From the NCBI RefSeq assembly GCF_007625115.1, contig NZ_VMNH01000001.1, forward strand, positions 1-64,000: DNA of 64,000 bases, in the 5' to 3' direction. The first letter of the stretch is position 1. Every line of letters begins with the position of its first letter. Source of the DNA: Sedimenticola selenatireducens. GTDB taxonomy: Bacteria > Pseudomonadota > Gammaproteobacteria > Chromatiales > Chromatiaceae. Positions 49,927 to 58,657 of this stretch are shown in pieces. Both the position numbers and the translations under genes were made by a program. The notes beneath the pieces were generated by a model, which had not been told where the DNA came from, ran no database searches, and saw only the letters and a program-made list of their open reading frames with translations.

Positions 49927-51027
49927 TCAAGCGATCTCCCTCATGCGTACAGGCTGGCGCTTCCCGCCCCACTGTCCAGGCCTTGCTTCAAACAGACCGG
50001 CACAAGGTTCACCGCACTGATCACAACACCCATCCTCGGTAAGATGCCATACGCCCAGCTCATACCAATCCCGTTCGATGAGTAACTGATTGCAGGAGTG
50101 GCACCAGGTACTCCCACCGATGCCGTCATGTACGTTCCCGGTGTAGGCATACCTGATCCCATTTTCCATTGCCACTGTTCGTGCCCGACTCAGCGTTGCA
50201 GGTGGCGTTGGAGGATGATCACGCATCTTCCAATCAGGGTGGAAAGCCGTGAAATGCATTGGCACATCTGGCCCCAGATTGGCAACGACCCAACGGGTCA
50301 TCTTATCCAACTCCTGATCGGAGTCATTTTCTCCAGGGATCAACAATGTCGTCAGCTCAAACCAAACCCCTGTCTTCTCCTTGAGATAGACCAGCGTATC
50401 CAGCACGGGCTTTAAATGGGCCCCAGTCAGTTTATGGTAAAAGTCATCATCAAAGGATTTGAGATCAACATTCGCTGCATCAATGTGCTTAAAAAACTCG
50501 ACTCTGGGTTTGGGTGATATATAACCTGCGGTCACCGCTACCGTCTTGATTCCCAGCTCATGGCAGGCAATGGCCGTATCAACGGCATATTCATGAAAAA
50601 TAACCGGGTCATTATAAGTAAAGGCAACACTTTTACACGCTAGCTGTGCCGCCACCTGGGCGATTTTTTTTGGTGACGCATCATCAGCCAGCGTATCCAT
50701 TTCCCGTGATTTACTCATATCCCAATTCTGACAAAAGCGGCAACTTAGATTGCAACCAGCGGTACCAAATGAGAGTACCGGGGTACCGGGCAGAAAATGA
50801 TTAAGGGGCTTTTTCTCTATTGGATCGACGCAAAAGCCGCTGGAACGCCCGTAAGTTGTGAGTACAATTTCACCATCATGACAGGCTCTGACGAAGCAAA
50901 GCCCCTGTTGACCCTCCTTAAGTCGACACTCCCGGGGGCAGAGGTCACACTGAACACGTCCATCTTCCAAACGATGCCAGTATTGGGTAGGGTAATAATT
51001 AATGGATGCATTCATTTTATTGGCCAT
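49927..51027 (-). CDS. amrS: AmmeMemoRadiSam system radical SAM enzyme
   Basis: The 366-residue protein has an N-terminal cysteine set (VQCDLCPRECRLKEGQQGLC, about residues 23-42) and the radical-SAM motif in GTAGCNLSCRFCQNWDMSKS (about 88-105). A conserved GYISPKPRVEFF and a C-terminal four-cysteine region (CHSCNQLL and CDQCGEPC, about 310-350) follow. These are the features of AmrS, the radical SAM member of the three-gene AmmeMemoRadiSam system, whose reaction is not settled. It is divergent from amrB and amrA with a 78-base gap. Confidence 0.92.
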   Translation of the reverse strand: MANKMNASINYYPTQYWHRLEDGRVQCDLCPRECRLKEGQQGLCFVRACHDGEIVLTTYGRSSGFCVDPIEKKPLNHFLPGTPVLSFGTAGCNLSCRFCQNWDMSKSREMDTLADDASPKKIAQVAAQLACKSVAFTYNDPVIFHEYAVDTAIACHELGIKTVAVTAGYISPKPRVEFFKHIDAANVDLKSFDDDFYHKLTGAHLKPVLDTLVYLKEKTGVWFELTTLLIPGENDSDQELDKMTRWVVANLGPDVPMHFTAFHPDWKMRDHPPTPPATLSRARTVAMENGIRYAYTGNVHDGIGGSTWCHSCNQLLIERDWYELGVWHLTEDGCCDQCGEPCAGLFEARPGQWGGKRQPVRMREIA

Positions 51028-51105
51028 TTAATGCGTATATCCTAAACTTAATTATAGACCCCTATGACGCATTGAGCGCAGAATCGCAGCCACGGATGAT
51101 GAATT

Positions 51106-51897
51106 ATGCAGACAATCAAAACACCAGCGGTCGCTGGACTATTTTATCCCGCTGACCCGGCATTACTGCATCAGGATATACAGCACTTCCTAACCAGTGC
51201 GCACAGAGCAACCACCTCACACCCAAAGGCACTGATTGCTCCGCATGCAGGCTATGTCTACTCTGGCCCCATCGCGGGCAGCGCTTATGCCAGTCTGGAT
51301 GCAACAAGCAGAGATAAAATTAACCGGGTTATCATCCTGGCCCCGGCACACCGAGTCGCCTTTCGTGGCATTGCCTACAGTTCAGCCACCCATTTTCAGA
51401 CACCTCTCGGACTCATTCCAGTCAACTTATCCGCTTTATCCCTGATTACTGATCTACCAATGGTTACGAAAAATAATGAGGCCTTTCAGGATGAGCACAG
51501 CATAGAAGTTCACCTCCCCTTCTTGCAGGAGATACTCGATGAATTCAGTATTGTTCCCTTGCTGGTCGGCGAGGCATCGGCGGAACAAGTAGCCACTGTG
51601 CTTGAACAACTCTGGGGCGGTTCAGAAACGCTTGTGGTAATCAGTTCGGATCTTAGCCACTATCTCGATTACGAATCCGCAAGGAAAATGGACCAGGATA
51701 CTTCACAGGCCATTGAAACCCTGCAGCCTGGGGCATTGACCTATCACAGTGCGTGCGGAAGAACACCAATCAGCGGATTACTGTTATGCGCAAAGCGATA
51801 CGGTTTAAACGTAAACACCTTGGATCTGCGCAATTCAGGCGATACCGCGGGTTCACATGACCGGGTTGTTGGATACGGTGCCTATGCCTTCTCCTGA
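51106..51897 (+). CDS. amrB: AmmeMemoRadiSam system protein B (MEMO1 family)
   Basis: The 263-residue protein is a MEMO-like member of the extradiol-dioxygenase-fold superfamily. It starts TPAVAGLFYPADPALLHQDI and contains ALIAPHAGYVYSGPIAGSAY, DEHSIEVHLPFLQEI, VVISSDLSHYL and ACGRTPISGLL. The His residues in PHAGY, EHSIEVH and LSHY are the expected metal ligands. In human MEMO1 this fold binds metal. It overlaps amrA, which supports joint expression. Confidence 0.93.
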   Translation: MQTIKTPAVAGLFYPADPALLHQDIQHFLTSAHRATTSHPKALIAPHAGYVYSGPIAGSAYASLDATSRDKINRVIILAPAHRVAFRGIAYSSATHFQTPLGLIPVNLSALSLITDLPMVTKNNEAFQDEHSIEVHLPFLQEILDEFSIVPLLVGEASAEQVATVLEQLWGGSETLVVISSDLSHYLDYESARKMDQDTSQAIETLQPGALTYHSACGRTPISGLLLCAKRYGLNVNTLDLRNSGDTAGSHDRVVGYGAYAFS

Positions 51898-52465
51898 TCA
51901 AAAAATCGATGCGCTTAGCGCCCAAGACCGTTCAACCCTGATTGATCTCGCCCGGGCATCAATACGTCATGGACTTGATTCTCATCAGCCACTCGCGGTA
52001 CCGGTTAACGACTACCCTGAATCACTCAGAGTGATACGCGCTTCTTTCGTAACGCTAAACATAGAGAATCGATTGCGTGGTTGTATTGGACATTTAGAGG
52101 CCATCCAGCCCCTTGTGAAAGATGTGGCCGAAAATGCCTTCGCGGCAGCATTTCAAGACCCTCGATTCCCGCCATTAAAGGCAGACGAATTACCCCGACT
52201 TGAGATCCACCTCTCCTTGCTCACACCCGCACAGCCACTGACATTCAATACCGAAGAAGAGCTGCTGAGTTTACTCACGCCAGGGAAAGATGGTTTGATC
52301 CTGGAAGAGGGATACCATCGGGGAACGTTTCTTCCATCCGTATGGGAACAACTCCCACAACCAAAGAACTTTCTAAGACAACTTAAGATTAAGGCCGGTC
52401 TATCCCCGCTTTACTGGTCTGATAGCCTGCGAGTCTCAAGATACACCACAGAATCGTTTAGCTAA
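51884..52465 (+). CDS. amrA: AmmeMemoRadiSam system protein A (AMMECR1 family)
   Basis: The AMMECR1 domain covers most of the protein. Motifs are ESLRVIRASFVTLNIENRLRG, then CIGHLEAIQPLVKDVAENAF, FQDPRFPPL, LEIHLSLLTPAQPL, and GLILEEGYHRGTFLPSVWEQ. The central Cys in RGCIGH is the conserved reactive residue. I prefer ATG 51884 (14-base overlap with amrB); an in-frame ATG at 51857 would give a 41-base overlap. The product is about 193 residues. Its role in the three-protein system is unknown. Confidence 0.92.
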   Translation: MPSPDQKIDALSAQDRSTLIDLARASIRHGLDSHQPLAVPVNDYPESLRVIRASFVTLNIENRLRGCIGHLEAIQPLVKDVAENAFAAAFQDPRFPPLKADELPRLEIHLSLLTPAQPLTFNTEEELLSLLTPGKDGLILEEGYHRGTFLPSVWEQLPQPKNFLRQLKIKAGLSPLYWSDSLRVSRYTTESFS

Positions 52466-52483
52466 TTCATCCAGAAAAGAAGG

Positions 52484-53398
52484 CTATTTCTTTACCCTGC
52501 AACTCCCTACTGAACCTGGAAGACAAACTGAACCATCCAGCCAGATAGTGTTTTCAAGATTAACCTGTTCCAATTTGGCGCCACCCAGATTAGCCCCCGT
52601 CAGATCAGCAAAACTAAGATCGGCCCCCGTCAAATCGGCATAGGAGAGATCACTCCCCCTCAGTGTTGCTCCCTTTAGTGCCGCCCTTTTTAATTCGGCA
52701 TAACTGAGATCAGTTCCTGATAAATCGACATATTTCAGATCGCTGTCATTTAACTTACTAGCGGTCATTTTGGCGCGGCGGATGGCCCCATTATTAAGCA
52801 GAACACCATCGAGATCTGCCGCATCCAGCTGTATCCCATCCAATTTACAGTTACGCCAATTAACACCCGGCATCGGTTTGGCATCGCAATCCGGGTCCGC
52901 CAACGTCTGCGGGGCACCTAAATAGAAACCAAACCCTATAACTGCAGTCACCATCGCGGCAACGACGCTCATACCAACGATAGGAAATGGCTTTTGCTGC
53001 CGCCGCTCCAGTAAATCGGTTTTTGCCTCTCGGTGTTGCTGGATAATCTCCAGTTCAGCTTGCCTTCGCTCCCCTTTGCGGCGTTTTTTAAAGGCTTCAT
53101 CATCAGAACCCGCTCTGCGTTCTCGGCCATTTCGTTCATCTTCACGCATTCTGGAAGAGATTAACTCCTCTTCTGAGCCCTCTTCAATGGCCTTGCGTAC
53201 TTCAGGGGGGATAACGTCTGGTACCTCTGCGACGGAGCGCCAAGATTCCTGATCACAACTCACTTCATCTTGCATGCGCACTCTACCCAGCAGGACAAAA
53301 CGCCTCACTGTGCCACAGGGATAGGGGCCTTTAACCTGATTATCACGCCGAATAAACCAGAGTTTTTGTTTTGATTTTTCGTGCTCGTTCTCTTCCAT
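52484..53398 (-). CDS. membrane protein with GYF_2-like domain and pentapeptide repeats
   Basis: Residues 10-65 (KLWFIRRDNQVKGPYPCGTV, then RFVLLGRVRM and SWRSVAEVPDV) match the GYF_2 domain. A highly charged segment (about 75-135) leads to one hydrophobic helix (PIVGMSVVAAMVTAVIGFGF, about 139-160). The outside part has a Cys-containing stretch and about 20 A(D/N)LXX pentapeptide repeats (about 180-285: DLSYADLTGADLSFADLTGA). It thus looks like a cytoplasmic recognition domain linked to a periplasmic beta-helix. Function is unknown. It sits between the amr genes and fliK, converging with amrA (18-base gap). Confidence 0.82.
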   Translation of the reverse strand: MEENEHEKSKQKLWFIRRDNQVKGPYPCGTVRRFVLLGRVRMQDEVSCDQESWRSVAEVPDVIPPEVRKAIEEGSEEELISSRMREDERNGRERRAGSDDEAFKKRRKGERRQAELEIIQQHREAKTDLLERRQQKPFPIVGMSVVAAMVTAVIGFGFYLGAPQTLADPDCDAKPMPGVNWRNCKLDGIQLDAADLDGVLLNNGAIRRAKMTASKLNDSDLKYVDLSGTDLSYAELKRAALKGATLRGSDLSYADLTGADLSFADLTGANLGGAKLEQVNLENTIWLDGSVCLPGSVGSCRVKK

Positions 53399-53458
53399 TA
53401 AGTAACTCTATGCGTCGACTCATGTCCCCTCAGTACGGGAACTTGGAAAAACCCTGAT

Positions 53459-53484
53459 TAAACTATCGACCAACTGGCCGATAA
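53459..53484 (+). promoter_or_regulatory. FliA (sigma-28) promoter for fliK
   Basis: TAAA at 53459-53462 and a perfect GCCGATAA at 53477-53484 are 14 bases apart (the consensus spacer is about 15). It ends 22 bases before ATG 53507. This would make fliK and the FlhB-like gene late flagellar genes. Confidence 0.75.
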
Positions 53485-53506
53485 ACTAAAATAACATCAA
53501 ATCTTA

Positions 53507-54835
53507 ATGTATAACATTACCATGCAAATCACGGACCCATTCAACAATCCTCGCCTGTTCATTGAGCAGACTCGGAGTGAAACGCTCAACCAGCTGCGTT
53601 CTGGACAGACCGTAACTGCGCAGGTGATAAAACCGGCGACTAATGGTGTGGCACAAATTGATATCGGCGGCATAAAATTGCCGGTACAGACGGGTGTGAA
53701 GCTTGAAATTGGCCAACAGCTTGCGCTGAATGTTATTAAAGGAGGGAAAGCACCAGAACTGCAACTCATCCGAAACACCACACCAGAGGCCATTCAGGCA
53801 CTGACACTCAAACGTATCCTTCCGCAACAACTACCCATTCATCAGCTACTGGATACGCTAAAAACGTTAAGTGAATCACTGCCTATCGCGAGAGATGCCG
53901 CTATCACGAAAGAGAATATGATCGTTACGCTGGTCCGGCAACTCTTACAACTTTCAGGCAGTGCGGGCACCCAGCCAACCATGCCACAGCAAGCTGGACA
54001 TAGCCCATCTAAAATAAACCTGCAGAACCTGATGACTGCTCTACAAAATGCCACTAACCAGCCAACAACAAAAAATGGAAATAACCATTTAAATCAACTG
54101 GCCAGTCAAATCAGTCAAGTTGTAAACAATACGCTTCCGGGAAATAGCCCAATTACTGCAGCCACCATACATCAGGCATTTCAGCAGTCGGGACTGTTTC
54201 TTGAATCACGCTTAATGGGGAACAACCCACTCGGTACCGATTTTAAGGCGAGCCTTTTAAAACTCATCGCCGAACTCCAGACCCTGGCCACTGCAAATCC
54301 AGTCATAACTGATTCGGCGATTATAAAAGCAGCTGACACGGCGACCACACTTCAATTATTGGCTGCACGGATCTTTTCTGAGTTGCAACAGTTGACAGAA
54401 GGAACATTGGCTCGCGTGCAGATGCATCAACTTGCATCGCTTCCGCAGGAAGAGAGTAACCTCAGGCAAGTTTGGCAGTTTGAATTACCTGTGCCTCATG
54501 CTGATGGGCATGACGATTTTTTTATTCAACTTGAAAAAGAGGATAATCAGGCAGACTCATCAGAGGTGCGGTGGTCGGTAACACTTAATTTTGACATTCC
54601 TCCTGCAGGGCCCATCAGCGCAAAACTCAATCTAGCGGGTGATGTCATCTCCAGCCATTTCACGGCAGAACGAGCGGAAGGTGTCAGCCGTCTTGAACAG
54701 ACTCTACCAAAGTTGAGTGCGGCATTTGAAAAAGCCGGTCTCATTGTAGGCAGGCTCTCTGCACATCAAGGTAAAACAATAAAAATTCACGAGCCACCCC
54801 CTCAACCCTTTCCACTGCTGGATGAGAAGGCATGA
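53507..54835 (+). CDS. fliK: flagellar hook-length control protein FliK
   Basis: The 442-residue protein has a Gln/Thr/Asn-rich N-terminal half and the conserved C-terminal Flg_hook domain (about 315-430). That domain carries LRQVWQFELPVPHADGHDDF, then WSVTLNFDIPPAGPISAKLN and LEQTLPKLSAAFEKAGLIVG. It measures hook length and switches export specificity through FlhB. ATG 53507 and ATG 53522 are both possible starts; neither has a clear Shine-Dalgarno. It overlaps the FlhB-like gene by four bases. It is on the opposite strand to fliEFGHIJ. Confidence 0.88.
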   Translation: MYNITMQITDPFNNPRLFIEQTRSETLNQLRSGQTVTAQVIKPATNGVAQIDIGGIKLPVQTGVKLEIGQQLALNVIKGGKAPELQLIRNTTPEAIQALTLKRILPQQLPIHQLLDTLKTLSESLPIARDAAITKENMIVTLVRQLLQLSGSAGTQPTMPQQAGHSPSKINLQNLMTALQNATNQPTTKNGNNHLNQLASQISQVVNNTLPGNSPITAATIHQAFQQSGLFLESRLMGNNPLGTDFKASLLKLIAELQTLATANPVITDSAIIKAADTATTLQLLAARIFSELQQLTEGTLARVQMHQLASLPQEESNLRQVWQFELPVPHADGHDDFFIQLEKEDNQADSSEVRWSVTLNFDIPPAGPISAKLNLAGDVISSHFTAERAEGVSRLEQTLPKLSAAFEKAGLIVGRLSAHQGKTIKIHEPPPQPFPLLDEKA

Positions 54836-55128
54836 ACGAAACCTATGACCAAACACCGGAGGTTGCGGTAGCACTGCTCTATGATGGAGATAATGCGCCA
54901 CGTATCACTGCGAAGGGTGAAGGAAAAATCGCAGAGCAGATCTTCAAGATTGCTAAAGAACACGGCGTACCGCTGGAGAATGATCCCCAGCTTGCCGCAA
55001 TTCTGTCGCAGATACCCTTGGGTGATGAAATTCCGGAGACGCTGTACCGCGCTATCGCTGAAGTGATTGCTTTCGCCTACCTGGTTTCAGGAAAACGCCC
55101 GCCCGGTTTCCGTGAAAAGAAATCGTAA
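54832..55128 (+). CDS. FlhB C-terminal domain-like protein (FlhB2/EscU family)
   Basis: The 98-residue protein resembles only the cytoplasmic C-terminal domain of FlhB: PEVAVALLYDGDNAPRITAK, KIAEQIFKIAKEHGVPLEND and LGDEIPETLYRAIAEVIAFA. It lacks the membrane helices and the NPTH self-cleavage site of full FlhB. Stand-alone copies occur next to fliK in several gammaproteobacteria and may substitute for the cleaved FlhB fragment in substrate switching; that role is inferred. It overlaps fliK by four bases, and its stop codon lies three bases from that of fliJ. Confidence 0.88.
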   Translation: MNETYDQTPEVAVALLYDGDNAPRITAKGEGKIAEQIFKIAKEHGVPLENDPQLAAILSQIPLGDEIPETLYRAIAEVIAFAYLVSGKRPPGFREKKS

Positions 55129-55131
55129 CGG

Positions 55132-55569
55132 TTACTTATTTCCCGGTCCACGCTGACTGCGATCATCCATCTCATTCTGTTCACGCTTCTCCATCGCCTT
55201 CAGTTCAGCAGACTTGAAACGGTCCATCACCTTACCTAACGCCTGGGTCCTAACCCGCTTCTCTTGCCACTGCTCTTTCCGGGAGACGCATTCGCTCTTA
55301 CTTGCAAGCACCACCTTTTCCTGCTCTTTGATTGCGCTATCCAACTTTTCAAGAAACACACGATATTCCTGCATCTGATTCGCTGCCATACCTTGTCGAG
55401 CAGTCGCTTCAAATCGCTCCAGATACTCCTTATGGTACCGCTTCAGATCTTCCAGCTTGGCTTCCTGATCACGCATTTTTTTCTGTGTGTCACCTAAAAC
55501 ACGGGCAGCATCATTCTCCCGCGACTCAGCGACACGCTTAACCGGGTGAAGTCTCTTTGAGGGAACCAT
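55132..55569 (-). CDS. fliJ: flagellar export chaperone FliJ
   Basis: The 145-residue protein is almost entirely coiled coil. It starts MVPSKRLHPVKRVAESREND and has KLEDLKRYHKEYLERFEATA and FLEKLDSAIKEQEKVV. FliJ is the central stalk in the FliI ATPase ring and an export chaperone. It is the last gene of the fliEFGHIJ run, 55 bases after fliI, and converges with the FlhB-like gene. Confidence 0.9.
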   Translation of the reverse strand: MVPSKRLHPVKRVAESRENDAARVLGDTQKKMRDQEAKLEDLKRYHKEYLERFEATARQGMAANQMQEYRVFLEKLDSAIKEQEKVVLASKSECVSRKEQWQEKRVRTQALGKVMDRFKSAELKAMEKREQNEMDDRSQRGPGNK

Positions 55570-55624
55570 ACTTCATCTCCTCCCATTCAAGCCGTTGATA
55601 CGGCTTATTCGTATTTCAAAAAGG

Positions 55625-56971
55625 TCACAAGAACAACTCATCCAGCTCAGCCAGACTTTCTTCCTGCGAAACTGGAGTATTCATATCCTGACGCAGAAAA
55701 CGTTCCAGTTCAGGAATGGCCTGTATAGCGGCATCAATGCGTTCATCATTGCCGGGTTCATAGGCACCAACGTTTATCAGATCCTGATTTTGTCTGTATA
55801 GAGAGTATAGTTGCTTAAAGGCCCGCGCAGATTCCTGATGCTCTTTACTGGTAATATCATTCATGGCTCGACTGATCGAGGCTTCGATATCAATTGCGGG
55901 ATAATGCCCACTCTCTGCCAACCGACGAGAGAGCACAATATGCCCATCAAGGATCGCCCTGGCCGCATCTGCTATGGGATCATTTTGATCATCACCTTCA
56001 GCTAACACAGTATAAAAAGCGGTAATCGAACCACCCCCTTTATCACCATTTCCAGCACGCTCAACCAGCTGGGGTAACTTTGCGAATACAGAAGGCGGGT
56101 AGCCTTTGGTTGCAGGCGGTTCATTAATGGCCAGTGCAATCTCACGCTGTGCTTGGGCAAATCGGGTCAGGGAATCCATCAGCAGCAGAACATGCTTACC
56201 CTGATCACGGAAATGCTCCGCAATGCTGGTCGCCAACATTGCGCCATGCATGCGCCTCAAGGGTGTATTATCGGCAGGTACAGCAACGACTACGGCACGC
56301 GCCATACCCTCTTCACCCAAGCTATTTTCAACAAACTCTTTCACTTCTCGACCACGCTCTCCGATCAAACCCACGACGGTAATATCGGCATCGGTATAGC
56401 GGGTCATCATGCCCAACAGCACACTCTTTCCGACACCGGAACCTGCAAACAGGCCCAAGCGCTGTCCACGTCCCACCGTCAGCAGCGCATTAATCGCGCG
56501 TACACCGACATCCAGGGGTTTTCGAATGGGAGTTCTCGTGAGGGGATTAAAGACTTTGCCTGTGAGTGGACGTCGCTCAATAGCATGCAGTCGTCCTTTA
56601 CCATCCAACGGCCGGCCGGCACCATCTAAAACTCTTCCCAGCAGGTGATCGCCTACGATCGCTTCACAGACGCGACCTGTCGGCACCACCCTGGCATCCT
56701 GTTCCAGTCCCCTGATATCGCCCGTAGGCATTAAATAGAGACTCTCACCGGCAAAACCGACAACTTCAGACTCAATGCGTTCACCCGTGCTGCTGATCAC
56801 ATCGCACTGCCCACCAATGGCAGCACGGCACCCCACGGCCTCAAGCGTTAGACCAATCATTCGCGTGATCTTGCCTTCTACAACCAAACCGCGACTCTCG
56901 CCTACACGCTGGTGACACTGTTTAAGACGTTCTGTCCAAATGCCGGCCCGATCAGACTGTGGGATGCCCAT
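55625..56971 (-). CDS. fliI: flagellum-specific ATP synthase FliI
   Basis: The 448-residue protein has the F1/T3SS ATPase core: Walker [18 protein letters not shown] (about residues 170-186), [15 protein letters not shown], Walker [20 protein letters not shown], and [16 protein letters not shown]. It energises flagellar export. Its ATG shares one base with the fliH stop (TGATG), so translation is coupled. Confidence 0.96.
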   Translation of the reverse strand: MGIPQSDRAGIWTERLKQCHQRVGESRGLVVEGKITRMIGLTLEAVGCRAAIGGQCDVISSTGERIESEVVGFAGESLYLMPTGDIRGLEQDARVVPTGRVCEAIVGDHLLGRVLDGAGRPLDGKGRLHAIERRPLTGKVFNPLTRTPIRKPLDVGVRAINALLTVGRGQRLGLFAGSGVGKSVLLGMMTRYTDADITVVGLIGERGREVKEFVENSLGEEGMARAVVVAVPADNTPLRRMHGAMLATSIAEHFRDQGKHVLLLMDSLTRFAQAQREIALAINEPPATKGYPPSVFAKLPQLVERAGNGDKGGGSITAFYTVLAEGDDQNDPIADAARAILDGHIVLSRRLAESGHYPAIDIEASISRAMNDITSKEHQESARAFKQLYSLYRQNQDLINVGAYEPGNDERIDAAIQAIPELERFLRQDMNTPVSQEESLAELDELFL

Positions 56972-57663
56972 CAGCCCTCACCCCGCTCACTGGCATCGTC
57001 ATCCCGCTCACCACCCATGATGCGTGTAATCATGGCCGCCAGACGGGACTCGAGGGTGGCATCGATTTGTGAAGTTTCGGTAATAACACGACAGCCACCC
57101 CGCGCAAGTACAGGGTCCTCGATAATTTTCCAGCCTTGCTCTTTGTCGCTCATATCATAGATGGTGCGGACCAACTGAGCATCCTCTGGATGCAGATGAA
57201 CCCTGATATTGCGGGACGATACAGGAAGTATTGAGAGTGATTCACGAACGATGCCGATAATATGACTGGGTTCCATCCTGATCTCACGACGAACCAATTG
57301 TCGGACCATGGAAATAACCAACTCTACCAGTTCCCGCTCTACCTGTTCGTCAAGTTGTTTGAGTGGCGTATCAAGCGTCGACATCAACGACTCTACTTGA
57401 CCAATCAGTCCATCAATTTTCATCTGACCCTGGGTCAATGACTCCTTATGCCCGTAGGAGAAACCCTCTTTTTTTCCCAGCGCAAAGCCTTCGTCATAGG
57501 CCTCTTTTTGCAATTGCTCAAGTTGCTCCGCAGTCAGCATACTTCCGGACGCATGCTTTTTAACGGCCCCCTTTTCTACCGTGCTACCCATGCTGGGTGG
57601 AACCCACTGCTGGGCATCACCGGTAGACGAGCCAGAAAGCACCTTAGACGAACTCTTCTCCAC
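56971..57663 (-). CDS. fliH: flagellar assembly protein FliH
   Basis: I place the start at GTG 57663 because GGAGGT lies four bases upstream; the open frame extends four codons to a TTG at 57675. The product is about 230 residues. It has a GxxxG-containing helical segment ([20 protein letters not shown], about 55-75) and the C-terminal FliI-binding domain ([20 protein letters not shown] onwards). It is the stator-like regulator of FliI. It overlaps fliG by 20 bases. Confidence 0.9.
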   Translation of the reverse strand: MEKSSSKVLSGSSTGDAQQWVPPSMGSTVEKGAVKKHASGSMLTAEQLEQLQKEAYDEGFALGKKEGFSYGHKESLTQGQMKIDGLIGQVESLMSTLDTPLKQLDEQVERELVELVISMVRQLVRREIRMEPSHIIGIVRESLSILPVSSRNIRVHLHPEDAQLVRTIYDMSDKEQGWKIIEDPVLARGGCRVITETSQIDATLESRLAAMITRIMGGERDDDASERGEG

Positions 57664-58657
57664 CGCCACCTCCAAGCATTATTTCGCCGGCATCCGCTAA
57701 ACGACGCGCCACTGTCAGGATCTCTTTCTGGGCCGCCTCGACATCACTCAAGCGTACTGGAGGTGCTGCCTCGAGATCGTCCCGAAGCATCTCGGCTGCT
57801 CGCTTGGACATATTTTTAAAGATCTTCTCTTTGAGACCTTCATCGGCACCACGCAATGCCAAGAGTAACTGATCTGAGGCCACTTCACGCAACAGCGTCT
57901 GAATACCTCGATCATCAACATCAATCAGATTATCAAAGACAAACATATTATCCTGGATGTCTTGAGCAATCTCTTGATCGATGCTCATAACATGTTCCAT
58001 GATATTACTTTCAATACTGCCCTCAATCAGATTGAGGATATTGGCTGCCGTCTTGATGCCACCAAGACCTGAAGACTTCACATTGGTTGCACCCGAGAAC
58101 TGTTTTTCCAGGATCTCGTCCAACTCTTGCAGGGCGGCAGGCTGGATACCATCTAAAGTCGAAATGCGCATGATGATATCGGGCCTGACCCGCTCCGGAA
58201 ATTCAGATAACACCTCAGCAGCTTGGTCGGAATCCAGAAAAGAGAGCACGATAGCGATAATCTGCGGATGCTCAAGTCGAATCAATTCGGCCACAGAGCG
58301 AGGGTCCATCCACTTAAGTTGCTCAAGCCCCTTACTATTTCGACCCAGCAAGATACGATCGATGACGCCACCCGCCTTATCCTTACCCAAGGCGTTGGTC
58401 AGTACATTGCGGATATACTCATCCGAGTCGATACCTAGCGAGGTTTCATTTCGCAGAGTATCCACGAATGAGTGCATGACTGTTTCCATTTGGCTGGTAC
58501 TAACCTTATGCATGTTAGCCATCGCCAGGCCCAACTCCTGAACCTCTTTTGGACCCATGTGGGCCAAAATTGAAGCAGCATCCTTTTCGCCCAAAGCAAG
58601 CATCAATATCGCCGCCCGCTCAACCCCGGATATCTTTTTTGTCTCTTCACCCTGCAT
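57644..58657 (-). CDS. fliG: flagellar motor switch protein FliG
   Basis: The 337-residue protein has the three FliG domains: N-terminal (GVERAAILMLALGEKDAASI), middle (LKWMDPRSVAELIRLEHPQI with the EHPQ motif, IIMRISTLDGIQ) and C-terminal (FVFDNLIDVDDRGIQTLLRE, then LLALRGADEGLKEKIFKNMS). The charged torque helix residues are present. The 11-base overlap with fliF points to coupled translation. Confidence 0.96.
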   Translation of the reverse strand: MQGEETKKISGVERAAILMLALGEKDAASILAHMGPKEVQELGLAMANMHKVSTSQMETVMHSFVDTLRNETSLGIDSDEYIRNVLTNALGKDKAGGVIDRILLGRNSKGLEQLKWMDPRSVAELIRLEHPQIIAIVLSFLDSDQAAEVLSEFPERVRPDIIMRISTLDGIQPAALQELDEILEKQFSGATNVKSSGLGGIKTAANILNLIEGSIESNIMEHVMSIDQEIAQDIQDNMFVFDNLIDVDDRGIQTLLREVASDQLLLALRGADEGLKEKIFKNMSKRAAEMLRDDLEAAPPVRLSDVEAAQKEILTVARRLADAGEIMLGGGGGEEFV

